This document shows, in pieces, positions 17,105 through 25,988 of a stretch of 64,000 nt of DNA. Numbering within the stretch: the first letter of the stretch is position 1; the number at the start of each line of letters is the position of its first letter. The translations under genes were made by a program, and so were the position numbers. Under the pieces are notes generated by a model that did not search any database, was not told the origin of the DNA, and saw only the letters and a program-made list of their open reading frames with translations. The stretch lies in the NCBI RefSeq assembly GCF_042665195.1, contig NZ_JBHTBW010000081.1:62001-126000 (forward strand), read 5' to 3'. This DNA is from Laceyella putida. GTDB lineage: Bacteria; Bacillota; Bacilli; Thermoactinomycetales; Thermoactinomycetaceae.

Positions 17105-17996
17105 TTAGCGGTCTTTAGGCAAAAGATGCATTAAAGCCGGCCTGACCTCAGGATACCGGAAGACATAATTTGCGGGGAAGAACACGGCACCCGCTCAACA
17201 GCAACTCTTGCCCCATCTGCCCCAATGCCAAGCGCAACAAAGAGGCTGGGACGGGAAACGGCGCGGGCTTGCGCAACACTTCGGCGATGGCCTTCGTCAA
17301 TTCCCTGTTGGCAACCGGATTCGGAGTCACCACATTGACAGGCCCTGAACACGACTCCGTCTGCAAGAGGTGCGACACCACATCCGGGATCTCCTCAAGC
17401 AGAACCCAGCTCACTTGCTGCTGGCCGCAGCCCAATCTACCGCCCAGTCCCAACCTGAAAGGCAACAACATCTTGGGAAAAGCGCCACCTGTGGAGCTAA
17501 GCACCATGCCAAACCGCATGTGCACCACCCGGATGCCCCGCGCCCCGGCTTCCGATGCCGCCGCCTCCCACGCTTCGACAACATCGGGCAAAAAGCCGCG
17601 CCCTTTGCCGCTAGTCTCATCCACTTCTTCCGAAGCGGGCCGGTTTCCATAGTAGCCAATCGCCGAAGCCGTGAGCAAGACTTTGGGTGGCTGTGCCAAC
17701 GCGGCAAGTGCTTGGCATAAGAAACGCGTTCCCTGTACGCGGCTTTGCAGAATGCGTTTCTTTTTGCTCCGCGTCCAGCGTAACCCGGCAATGCTCTCGC
17801 CAGCCAGGTGGATGACTGCGTCCAAGCCTTCCAGCTTGCTCCTTTCAAGTTCTTGATGCAATGGATTCCAATAAATATGGGGATCTTGGTCAGCGGCTTT
17901 TCGCACGATCGGGACCACTTCATTCCCTTGGGCGCGCAAACGGTCCACCACCGCTTGCCCAATCAGACCCGTCGCTCCCGTCACTGCAATTCTCAC
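17105..17996 (-). pseudogene. TIGR01777 (YfcH/SDR39U1-like) NAD-dependent epimerase, C-terminal frameshift
   Basis: An extended SDR with the NAD motif VTGATGLIGQAVVDRLRAQG at the N terminus, HLAGESIAGLRWTRSKKKRI, and ASAIGYYGNR with the active-site Tyr-containing segment. Start GTG 17996 follows AGGAGG. The frame runs normally to LLLSGCRVLPRKL and then hits a stop at 17148. The family's usual ending appears in another frame: YVFRYPEVRPALMHLLPKDR to a stop at 17105-17107. A small deletion near 17165-17172 therefore seems to have removed a few codons and shifted the frame. Only about 25 residues are affected, so the truncated 282-residue protein might still work; a sequencing error is also possible. 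Confidence 0.75.
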
Positions 17997-18027
17997 AGCA
18001 TCGCTCCTCCTATAACCGCGATGGCAT

Positions 18028-18423
18028 TCACTTCCAGTTCTCCATTCGCTTATGCAAATCCCCAGTAAACAACTCCAGCACCAATCCGTCCGGATCAGTG
18101 AATTGAACTGACCAGCCGCCTCCGCGTTCAATCGGCTCCCGCACGAGGGGAACCCCCTGCTCACGCAATCTATCCACCGCCGGAAAAAACGCCTCTTCCG
18201 TGATGGAAAAAGCCACATGATCCATGCCCAACCCCTGTGGCGAGTTTGTCTCCTCCGGCTTCTCCAACAAGCAGATCCATGCGTTGCCCCATTCCAGATA
18301 CACATCCGTCCTGCCTCGATGAACCAATTTCATCCCCAACACATCACAATAGAAGGGCAGGCTCTTTTCCAACCGCTTCACGTTTAGTGTAAGATGATTG
18401 AATCCGATGACGTTCAACCGCAT
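18028..18423 (-). CDS. VOC-family protein, FosA/FosB-like
   Basis: A 131-residue vicinal-oxygen-chelate protein. Two beta-alpha-beta halves are visible: FNHLTLNVKRLEKSLPFYCDVLGMKL with the first metal His, and MDHVAFSI with the second, plus Glu in GLVLELFTGDLHKRM. The FTDPDG turn and the ending TGDLHKRMENWK resemble fosfomycin thiol transferases FosA and FosB. A general glyoxalase or dioxygenase role is the alternative. The ATG at 18423 lacks a strong ribosome binding site. It is followed by the damaged epimerase gene. Confidence 0.75.
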   Translation of the reverse strand: MRLNVIGFNHLTLNVKRLEKSLPFYCDVLGMKLVHRGRTDVYLEWGNAWICLLEKPEETNSPQGLGMDHVAFSITEEAFFPAVDRLREQGVPLVREPIERGGGWSVQFTDPDGLVLELFTGDLHKRMENWK

Positions 18424-18598
18424 CTACTCCTTCAATCCGTAAGACGTCTGACCTTACCGGGGCATATCTGCTGAACGGGCTTCCCATCAAGCGAACGCAT
18501 CACGCCCCAAGGTCTGCACTCGATCCACTAGCACAACTATTCTAATACTATTGTAGACCATTATGTTTGAAAAAACAAAAAACATTAATCCGAAACGC

Positions 18599-18643
18599 GG
18601 GAAAGCGGTTGTCTGCGTTCATCATCACACCAACCGCTTTCCC
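18599..18643 (-). terminator. Long-stem terminator after the DUF3891 gene
   Basis: Perfect 13-bp stem GGGAAAGCGGTTG/CAACCGCTTTCCC with a 19-base loop. T-runs follow a little later on the minus strand (near 18571-18583). Confidence 0.65.
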
Positions 18644-18674
18644 TCCACGTTGGTTCCAGCCAAATCAAGAGCTC

Positions 18675-19367
18675 TTACACAATCACGGTAAAGCGATGCG
18701 TTTCCCGTCCGATCAACCGTCGGTAGCCATCGATGATCTGATAAGGAATCTCGATTACAAATGATTGTTTGAACAAATTGGGGGCAAGATGCAGATGTTC
18801 TTGATCTTCCCATACCCATCGGAACCGTTCACCCAAATACTGGATTCCGTTTTCAAACCATGGGTGCGTCTGTTCACCCGGCTCATTCAAGCAGAGGGCG
18901 AGTGACAGATCGTCACAAAACTGAAGCAAGCGGAAATTGGCCGCGATATTGGCTTCTTCCCCTTCCGTAAACAGGGGGCGCAGCTTGTTTTGCCGGTTAT
19001 GCTCTTGTTCACGGAACTTACGGGCGACAGGATCATCAATATTGGTGAAAAACGACGCGTAATGTTTGCTGCATAAAAACCCCGCATAGGGATCGTGCGC
19101 TTCCACTTTGGCGATGCCGTCGGTGTATGCCTCCAACTTGGGCAGCATCGGGTAGTCGTCAAAAGAGTAGGGCTCGTTGGTCTCCTCATTCCACAGCGGC
19201 GATTGGTCCAATCTCTCCCATCCCCAATCATGGTGTGAAATGGCAAACAGCGTCTTGGCCAATGGCTGAATCGTTTGCTTCATTTGCGCCGCCAATTCAC
19301 CTGAAAGCAACCCATGATCATGCTGTTTAATGAAAATGTAATAATTCCCTTTCTTTCTAACAATCAT
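18675..19367 (-). CDS. DUF3891 family protein
   Basis: A 230-residue protein recognised as DUF3891: MIVRKKGNYYIFIKQHDHGLLSGELA at the start, ISHHDWGWERLD, and conserved His/Asp residues through the middle (EAHDPYAGFLCSKHYASFF, FCDDLSLALCL). The His and Asp pattern is reminiscent of metal-dependent HD-like enzymes, but no activity is established to my knowledge. I start at ATG 19367, which has GAGGGGGG upstream; the open frame runs further to 19409 without a ribosome site. It is a single-gene unit between two terminators. Confidence 0.8.
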   Translation of the reverse strand: MIVRKKGNYYIFIKQHDHGLLSGELAAQMKQTIQPLAKTLFAISHHDWGWERLDQSPLWNEETNEPYSFDDYPMLPKLEAYTDGIAKVEAHDPYAGFLCSKHYASFFTNIDDPVARKFREQEHNRQNKLRPLFTEGEEANIAANFRLLQFCDDLSLALCLNEPGEQTHPWFENGIQYLGERFRWVWEDQEHLHLAPNLFKQSFVIEIPYQIIDGYRRLIGRETHRFTVIV

Positions 19368-19399
19368 CGCGGTCCCCCCTCTTTCGCTCATTATACAAA

Positions 19400-19433
19400 A
19401 AGCCCCCACCGAACGATAGTGCGGCGAGGGCTT
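19400..19433 (-). terminator. Terminator of the MoxR/VWA operon
   Basis: Imperfect stem AAGCCC...CCG/CGG...GGGCTT, followed on the minus strand by TTTTTG. It lies just past the stop of the last VWA gene. Confidence 0.75.
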
Positions 19434-19441
19434 GGTCGTTC

Positions 19442-22258
19442 TTATCGATTTTGTTCGCGCCGCCGTTTGGCTTTTAGCAGTCGGGAGGTATGCGTCTCCT
19501 CTGAAGCCGGTTCTTGGGGTGGAGGAGACGCCGGTTGCGGCGATGGACGTTGGGCTGCCTGTTTTTCTTTGGTCAAAGCCGTCGATTTGGTCTTCATCTC
19601 CAATGGTGGGAACATCGGAACCTCATCTATCCGCTGTTGGAGCCGTTCGCTCTTTTTCGTCGCCAACCGCTTTAATGTGCCCACATAAGATGCGTTTGCC
19701 CCTGTTGATCGGAGCCCCGCCAAGCGCTGGCGCAATCGCTGCCAATCCTCCCCGGAGAAGGCCACTTTTCTTAAGAAGATCTCCAACGGCCACAGGCAAG
19801 TAGCCATCAGCAACAACCACCGGGATAACGCCTGTTTGCCAAAGCGCGACTCGAGGTTATCGGCAAACGCATGACCCGGATTGGCCAGGAGTTGCCCCCC
19901 ACCCGCTTGGGCCAACGACGGCAAGAAGTCGGCTTTCCCTTCATTCAGCCCAAACTCCGCTGAATAAGGGACATTGATTCCATAACTGCCCAACGGGGTG
20001 TTTCCGGCACTCGCCTTCACCAGATACGTCCCCGGTTCCGCTTCCGCCCATTTGCCTACAAATTGCCCCGGGGCCACCGCGCGGGCGGGAATGGTAAGCT
20101 TCTTGCCTTGCCCATCCAACAGTTCCAGCGAGATCTCCTCTTGCTTGGACAAGTCTGGGCCCACACTGGCCGCCCGGATGACCCATCCACTTTCTTCCTG
20201 TTCGGCCTCCATGTACAAGCCTTCGGTGGCTTGTTGGGGAAACGTCCAGCTCACCACTTCGCTCATCATGCTCGCAAACGCCGGCCATTCAACCCATGCG
20301 CTGGACCATTTCCCATTCACGTCGCTCGTCCAGGCCACCGTGCGCCCCAAGCCGTATTGCCAACGTGCCAGCACCGGATCGGGATAAGGGCTGGACAACA
20401 CAACCTCAGCGGTCCGTTTCGGTGTCGTGGCCACATACGCTCTCAGTGGCGGAACCCCTTTTCCCATGACGGACCAATCGCTTCCGCCCGTCCACTTTGG
20501 GGTAAACGGCTGATCCATGATATACTCGCGCATCGCCATCGTCGTCTCTTTGGTGAAAATAGTTGGGATCGCGGCCGGCGTCTCCGCGAGATAGTGCCGT
20601 CCTCCCGCTTGCCGGGCCAAGGTTTCCAGCAAGCCCACATCGGCATCCGTGCCCACCGCCACCGTGGACAAGGTGATCCCATCCGCTTTCATCTGTTTGG
20701 TTAACCCTTCATAATCCCCTTGATTGGACTGCCCGTCCGTGAGCAAAATGATATGTTTCCGTTTCACCTTTTGTTGTTTCAGCCGCTGGTGAGCTTCCGC
20801 CAATGCCGGATAAATGTTGGTTCCCCCATCTGCCGGTATGCCGCCGATCCGCCCCATGATCGCCTTTTTGTCACGGACCGCTTGCGGGGACAATATCCAC
20901 TCAAAACCATCGTCAAACGCGAGCACGCCCAAGCGGTCCTGAACGGTTAACAATTCCGTCGCGCGCAGGGCCGCCTCTTTCGCCACTTCGATCTTCTCGC
21001 CGCCCATGCTACCCGATTTATCGATCACCAGCATCAATCCCAGCGGGGGAAGCCGTTTTTTATCCTTGATGTCCATATGAACGGGCAACGCTTCTTCCAC
21101 CGGCGTTTGGTACCACCCGCCCAAGGCGAAACCCTCGGTCCCGCCCGTCATCATCAACCCGATTCCCAACTCCTTGACGGCCAACCGCAATCCCTCCATC
21201 TGTTGCGGGGAAAGGGATGATGCGCGCACATGGGCCAAGATGACCGAGGAATACCGCTTAAATTGATCCAATGTCCGTGGTATCCCCGCCGGATGGGTCC
21301 GCTCGACTACCATGCCCGTCGCTTGCAAGGCTTGCCGGAGATTATTCCCTTCTTCGGACGCCTCCTCCACCAGCAACACCCTCGGCTTGCCGGCGACTTG
21401 GCTGAAGGCGGTGACCGTATTGTTTTGTGACATCGTATCTTGCGGACTGCTGAGGGTCACCCGGTAACGGACAAAGCCGTCATCATTCACCTGGACCGGT
21501 ACCGTAACCGCATTTTCCCCCGGTTTGACTTGCACCTTCCGCTCCGCCAGCCGCCGTTCCCCTTCATATACGGTCAGCGTCGCGGCGGTATCGACATTGG
21601 CTTTCACTTTCACTGTCAATGACGCCTGTTCTTGCCGGTACAAGCGCTGCGGCACATCGACCCGGTCAACCAACACCTCCGGCCCGGAGCGCGCCGCCAA
21701 TGGGACCACATCGACGCGAACGCCTTTATCGCGTAACATGTTGGCTTCTTGCGCCGCTTTTCCTTTGGTTTCGAGCCCATCGGTTAACACGACGACCCGC
21801 CCTGGCACTTCTTGCGGAATCAATCCCCCGGCAATGCGCAGTCCACTCGCCAGATCAGTGGCCTGACGGTTGATGACCGCATCCAAGGAAGGGGAAGAGA
21901 TCTCATCGCTTAATGCATGCTCCACCATCGCCTGAGCGCCGACGGAAATGATCGCCGCTTGGTCATCCGGCTTTTTCTTTTTCAACGCCTCAGTGATATA
22001 CTGGACGGCCTGTTCCGGTTCCGCCACCGAATAAGAGCGATCCACCACAAAGACGACCGCTTGGTGCTGTACGGGAAACAACCAGGCAACGCCGGCCAAA
22101 GCCAACACCAACAGGAGAAACAATCCCCCGCGCAAGGCAAAAATCCAGCGTTTTTTCACCGGGCCAAACCGCTCTTCCCTGCGCCAGCCATCCCATAACA
22201 ACCAAGCGAGGGGCAGAAGCAAAGTCAACATCCATGGGGATTGAAAACTAATAGCCAC
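19442..22258 (-). CDS. Large membrane protein with two VWA domains flanking a GATase-like domain
   Basis: A 938-residue protein. Two membrane spans (about 9-24 and 42-61) are followed by a VWA-like domain with a degenerate MIDAS (DRSYS at 73), a beta domain, a class I glutamine amidotransferase-like domain (about 291-390: KPRVLLVEEAS, MMTGGTEGFALGGW), and a second VWA with intact MIDAS DKSGSMGG (413-420). A further soluble region and a late hydrophobic segment (WLLLMATCLWPLEIF) precede a basic, Pro-rich tail. The GATase-like part lacks an evident catalytic Cys. Start GTG 22258 overlaps the previous gene's end. Likely a metal-dependent protein-binding partner of the MoxR chaperone. Confidence 0.8.
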   Translation of the reverse strand: MAISFQSPWMLTLLLPLAWLLWDGWRREERFGPVKKRWIFALRGGLFLLLVLALAGVAWLFPVQHQAVVFVVDRSYSVAEPEQAVQYITEALKKKKPDDQAAIISVGAQAMVEHALSDEISSPSLDAVINRQATDLASGLRIAGGLIPQEVPGRVVVLTDGLETKGKAAQEANMLRDKGVRVDVVPLAARSGPEVLVDRVDVPQRLYRQEQASLTVKVKANVDTAATLTVYEGERRLAERKVQVKPGENAVTVPVQVNDDGFVRYRVTLSSPQDTMSQNNTVTAFSQVAGKPRVLLVEEASEEGNNLRQALQATGMVVERTHPAGIPRTLDQFKRYSSVILAHVRASSLSPQQMEGLRLAVKELGIGLMMTGGTEGFALGGWYQTPVEEALPVHMDIKDKKRLPPLGLMLVIDKSGSMGGEKIEVAKEAALRATELLTVQDRLGVLAFDDGFEWILSPQAVRDKKAIMGRIGGIPADGGTNIYPALAEAHQRLKQQKVKRKHIILLTDGQSNQGDYEGLTKQMKADGITLSTVAVGTDADVGLLETLARQAGGRHYLAETPAAIPTIFTKETTMAMREYIMDQPFTPKWTGGSDWSVMGKGVPPLRAYVATTPKRTAEVVLSSPYPDPVLARWQYGLGRTVAWTSDVNGKWSSAWVEWPAFASMMSEVVSWTFPQQATEGLYMEAEQEESGWVIRAASVGPDLSKQEEISLELLDGQGKKLTIPARAVAPGQFVGKWAEAEPGTYLVKASAGNTPLGSYGINVPYSAEFGLNEGKADFLPSLAQAGGGQLLANPGHAFADNLESRFGKQALSRWLLLMATCLWPLEIFLRKVAFSGEDWQRLRQRLAGLRSTGANASYVGTLKRLATKKSERLQQRIDEVPMFPPLEMKTKSTALTKEKQAAQRPSPQPASPPPQEPASEETHTSRLLKAKRRREQNR

Positions 22259-24059
22259 GCGTAAACACCACCCATTCCACTCCCATGATGAAGAGGCCGC
22301 CCAAGGCCAACCACCACCACATCTCCCATTCTCCCTCCCGGCTCCCCTCGGTCGGTGATGGGGCTTCAGGCCATTCGGCTGGCGCAATGTCCGTCTCTTC
22401 TTGGGCAAAAGGAACGAACAGTCTCAAGTGCGGTTGATTCGCCCCTTCCGCTTGCACCTGCCATAAGCCGCTCTGCTCGGGAATGGGGATGGCCGTGCGA
22501 TAGGGGATTTGCAAGCTGGTGTGCGCCGGTGCCAGCGAAGTGAGCCGGATCGGCTGTTCCGCTTGCACCCCCGGCAGTTTCAGGGTGCTGCCCGCTTCAG
22601 CTTCCAAGCCGCTCCAGGCGGAAACGGGCGCTAACCAGTGCAACACGTTCATCATCAAGATGGGAAAGCTCGGTTGCAGCGGTAAGTCGGACTTTTGCAA
22701 ATCAAATGTAAATACCACGACACGCCGTCCTTGCTGTTCCCCCGCCAAGACCAGCGGAGTGTCGCCAACCTGATAGACAACCTCCGCCCAAGCGGGCACC
22801 TCCATCTGCTTTACCCCCGCGATCGCCACTTTCAGCAAATCAACCTGCTTGGTGAGGGGATGGGCCGCAAGCGCTGTCACCTCCCCTGTGACTGGCGTCT
22901 CTCTTCGCACTTTCAAATTCAACCCGTTGCCCGCACCCGGTGGATCAAGCAGAAGAAGAGGCCCTTGTTTGGGTACGCTGGCTTTGGCCTGATTGATGAC
23001 TGTCAGCGTCTCGGGACTGGCCGGTTCCCCCACCTCATCGGCATGGGTCCACTCCACTTGGCCGCTTAAGGCAAATACCTTTTGCACAAACAGGTTCTCC
23101 TTCCCCACCGCCACAACCGGAAGGGCCTGTCCCTTTTGGTTAAAAGCCCAACGTTCGTTATCCTCCGCCAGGGCGTCTTGATTCGATTGGAGTGAGACGC
23201 GCCAGAGCGGCGATGGCGCCAATCCTTCCCATGTCACGGTTTCGCTTTCATCCGCTTTGATTTCTAAGGCCCGTGTCCCCATCAGTTGGCCCCGCTCATT
23301 TTTCAAGGTGGCGATCACACGCGCGCCCCGTTCGCCCCGATTATCGATCCGGGCAAACGCCGTGGTTCGCCCCGCTTCCGTTTGCACAGTAAACGCCCCC
23401 ACCGCCACATTCGCCTTTTGTTTGCCGACTTTCACGAAGCGGTGTGGGAACAAACCGTTATCCGGTCGGCCCTGGCCGCCATCCCCGATATAGATGATCT
23501 CGGTGCCCGGCTGTTCGGCACTCAAGGCATACGCCAAACTGAGCGCCCCCGCCAAATCGGCGGGACTGACCTCCGCCGCCAACTTGCGCACCGTCTGCTT
23601 GACGGCGTTGGCATCCTGGCTTTGCGACAATAAGACACGCGGTGTTTTCCCCGCCGCAATCAGCGTTACGCTCTGTTCGCCCCCCAGTTTCCCCGTCCAC
23701 TCCTCCACTTTGGCTTTGGCCTGGTCCAAACGCGTCCCTTCCCCTTCTTTCGCCCGCATGCTGCCGGAGACATCGATCACCAAGATGGTGTGTTTCGCCT
23801 GAAGCCCCTCCGTGGGCAGGGCCGGGCGGCTCAGCCCCAGAATCATCAACATCGCGGCCAGCAACTGCAACCATAGAAGCCACTGTTGGCGCAACCGTTG
23901 CCATGGCCGGCTCGCTTCCATCTTTTCCAACACCCGCTCCCACAGCAAGATGCTGGAGACGGTCTGGTCCCGATATTTGCGCTTCAATAGATAAAGCAGG
24001 AGAATGACCGGCAAGATCAAGGCCGCCAACCACAACAGATTGGGTTGTAAAAAAAACAT
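22248..24059 (-). CDS. BatA-like membrane VWA protein
   Basis: A 603-residue protein with the BatA/aerotolerance N-terminus (MFFLQPNLLWLAALILPVILLLYLLKRK), a second span at about 59-76, then a VWA domain with intact MIDAS DVSGS (96-100), a long extracytoplasmic beta-rich region and a C-terminal span (WWWLALGGLFIMGVEWVVF). ATG 24059 sits after GGAGGGAG; the longer open frame upstream lacks support. MoxR-linked VWA proteins are thought to bind and remodel clients with the AAA+ ATPase. Confidence 0.82.
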   Translation of the reverse strand: MFFLQPNLLWLAALILPVILLLYLLKRKYRDQTVSSILLWERVLEKMEASRPWQRLRQQWLLWLQLLAAMLMILGLSRPALPTEGLQAKHTILVIDVSGSMRAKEGEGTRLDQAKAKVEEWTGKLGGEQSVTLIAAGKTPRVLLSQSQDANAVKQTVRKLAAEVSPADLAGALSLAYALSAEQPGTEIIYIGDGGQGRPDNGLFPHRFVKVGKQKANVAVGAFTVQTEAGRTTAFARIDNRGERGARVIATLKNERGQLMGTRALEIKADESETVTWEGLAPSPLWRVSLQSNQDALAEDNERWAFNQKGQALPVVAVGKENLFVQKVFALSGQVEWTHADEVGEPASPETLTVINQAKASVPKQGPLLLLDPPGAGNGLNLKVRRETPVTGEVTALAAHPLTKQVDLLKVAIAGVKQMEVPAWAEVVYQVGDTPLVLAGEQQGRRVVVFTFDLQKSDLPLQPSFPILMMNVLHWLAPVSAWSGLEAEAGSTLKLPGVQAEQPIRLTSLAPAHTSLQIPYRTAIPIPEQSGLWQVQAEGANQPHLRLFVPFAQEETDIAPAEWPEAPSPTEGSREGEWEMWWWLALGGLFIMGVEWVVFTRGY

Positions 24060-24076
24060 CCTCTCCCTCCTTTCAC

Positions 24077-24967
24077 CTAGGCCCGGATCAGCCCGGTTTG
24101 ACGCAGAATCGTAAACAGGGTGGTTTCCAACGTTTCTTCGGCGTGAATGGGCGCATAGAGGATGCCACGGCGAAAACACCAGGTTGCCATCTCTTCCGCA
24201 TAAGCCTTCATCATCCGACGATACATCGAAAGGACGGCGGGTGACAAAGCCACCTCTTTGGCTTGGCCCGTTTCGCAGTCAACCAAGCGAAGGTCCCCTT
24301 GGTAACGTGGCTCCCTTTCCTCAGCGGAAGTCAGATGCAACAGGACCACTTGCTGGCCCGCCCCCTGCAAACGGCGCAGTCCCTCTTGGTATCCCGACGG
24401 GGAGAAGCCGTCCGTCACCACGATGGACAATCCGGCCCGGCCCGGAAGCGCTTGCGGCTCAGTCAACGCTTCATTGATATCTCCCGTTCCCGCATAGTCC
24501 AGCGATTCCAATGCGGCAAACATACGCAACACGCCCGACCGGCCTTGTTGGTTGCGGAGAGTGGAGAAAACGGACTTCCGGAACGCGGTCAAGCTCACCC
24601 GATCCCCATGATGCAAAGCCATATAGGCAAGAGCCGCCACGAGTTGGCGAGCCAACCGCCCTTTCGCCTCGTTTTGCCACGTCATGGAGAGACTGCAGTC
24701 CAAAAAGAAGTGAACATCCATTTCCCGTTCATCGAGATACGTTTTCAAAAACCATTTGCCCAAGCGCGCATAGGCCGGCCAATCGATCTGGCGGATATCA
24801 TCCCCGGGGCAGTACGCGCGGTAATCGGCAAATTCCAACGAGCTCCCCGCCATCTCCGACCGCCGCTTGCCCGTCCTGACTCCGCGCACAAAGCGGCGGC
24901 TGATCAATTGCAACCGTTCCAACCGCATGAGAAAGGCAGCGTCGAGCAATGAGAAATTCATCGGCAT
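24077..24967 (-). CDS. DUF58 domain protein
   Basis: A 296-residue soluble DUF58 protein: KRRSEMAGSSLEFADYRAYCPGDDIRQIDWPAYARLGKWFLKTYLDERE is the family hallmark, followed by a VWA-like half with FLDCSLSM. DUF58 genes almost always accompany MoxR ATPases and membrane VWA proteins, as here. Start could be ATG 24967 or 24961; AAGGAA precedes both. It sits eight bases after the MoxR stop codon. Confidence 0.88.
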   Translation of the reverse strand: MPMNFSLLDAAFLMRLERLQLISRRFVRGVRTGKRRSEMAGSSLEFADYRAYCPGDDIRQIDWPAYARLGKWFLKTYLDEREMDVHFFLDCSLSMTWQNEAKGRLARQLVAALAYMALHHGDRVSLTAFRKSVFSTLRNQQGRSGVLRMFAALESLDYAGTGDINEALTEPQALPGRAGLSIVVTDGFSPSGYQEGLRRLQGAGQQVVLLHLTSAEEREPRYQGDLRLVDCETGQAKEVALSPAVLSMYRRMMKAYAEEMATWCFRRGILYAPIHAEETLETTLFTILRQTGLIRA

Positions 24968-24974
24968 CCGTTCC

Positions 24975-25976
24975 TTATCGCGTGGTTTCTTTCAGCTTGT
25001 CTAATATCTCTCCAACAATGTCATCCGCCGTCACACCGACCGCTTCCGCCTCAAAGTTGCGTAACACCCGGTGACGAAAGACGGCAGGCGCCACCACAAT
25101 CAAATCTTCCCGCGACACATGGTACCGCCCCTTGAGAAAAGCCCGGGCTTTCGCCGTTTGGACAAGCGCTTGCGCGCCACGCGGCCCCGCCCCAGCCCGG
25201 ACATACCTTTTCACTTGTTCCGTCGCGGCTTCATTGGTTGGGTGAGTCATCAACAACAAGCGCACGGCTTCTTCCACCAGCTCATCCGCAATGAGAATCT
25301 CCCGCACCGTCGCCTGCATCTCCCGCAACCGCTCTCCAGTGGCGATCGGCCCCCGTTCCGCCCGATGGGGAGTGGTGGTTTGTAGCACAATCTGCTTCAA
25401 CTCCGCTTCGCTGGGGAATTCCACAATCATTTTAAGCAAGAAGCGGTCCAGCTGCGCTTCAGGAAGCACATACGTCCCTTCCATTTCGAGGGGGTTTTGC
25501 GTCGCCAACACAAAGAATGGCTGGGGCAAAAGACGGGTCTCGCCGGCGACCGTGACCGTATGTTCCTGCATCGCCTCCAGCAGAGCGCTTTGCGTTTTCG
25601 GAGTGGCCCGGTTAATCTCATCCGCCAAAACCAAGTTGCCAAAGATCGGACCAGCCTGAAAACGAAAGGCGGTCGCGCCCGTTTCATCCGTTGAAATCAT
25701 CTGGGTTCCCACAATGTCGGCCGGCATCAAGTCGGGGGTGAATTGAATCCGGGAAAAGGAAAGGTCGAGCGATTCGGCAATGGTCCTTACCAACAGCGTT
25801 TTTCCCAGCCCCGGAATCCCTTCGAGCAAGGCATGGCCCCCGGCCAGCATCGCGATCAACACTTGGTCGATCACTTCCTCCTGGCCGATAATCACTTGCT
25901 GAATGGCTTGTTTCAACCGAGTGACCACTTCCTGTTGCGCTTCAAACCGCTCCGTCCACTCATGTTCTGTCAGCAT
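24975..25976 (-). CDS. MoxR-family AAA+ ATPase
   Basis: A 333-residue MoxR ATPase. Walker A GIPGLGKT is at 53-60, Walker B is in NLVLADEINRATPKTQSALLEAMQEH, and sensor 1 is FVLATQNPLEMEGTYVLPEAQLDRF. MoxR proteins act as chaperone-like ATPases that help VWA proteins mature or insert their targets. It is followed at once by DUF58 and the two VWA genes, the standard arrangement. Confidence 0.93.
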   Translation of the reverse strand: MLTEHEWTERFEAQQEVVTRLKQAIQQVIIGQEEVIDQVLIAMLAGGHALLEGIPGLGKTLLVRTIAESLDLSFSRIQFTPDLMPADIVGTQMISTDETGATAFRFQAGPIFGNLVLADEINRATPKTQSALLEAMQEHTVTVAGETRLLPQPFFVLATQNPLEMEGTYVLPEAQLDRFLLKMIVEFPSEAELKQIVLQTTTPHRAERGPIATGERLREMQATVREILIADELVEEAVRLLLMTHPTNEAATEQVKRYVRAGAGPRGAQALVQTAKARAFLKGRYHVSREDLIVVAPAVFRHRVLRNFEAEAVGVTADDIVGEILDKLKETTR

Positions 25977-25988
25977 GACTTTCCCTCC

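Noticed and set aside
17997..18305. Upstream extension of the epimerase frame
   Set aside because: It lies inside the VOC gene in another frame; GTG 17996 with AGGAGG is the natural start.
24060..24179. 40-residue N-terminal extension of the BatA-like VWA protein
   Set aside because: It overlaps the DUF58 gene and has no ribosome site; ATG 24059 follows GGAGGGAG.
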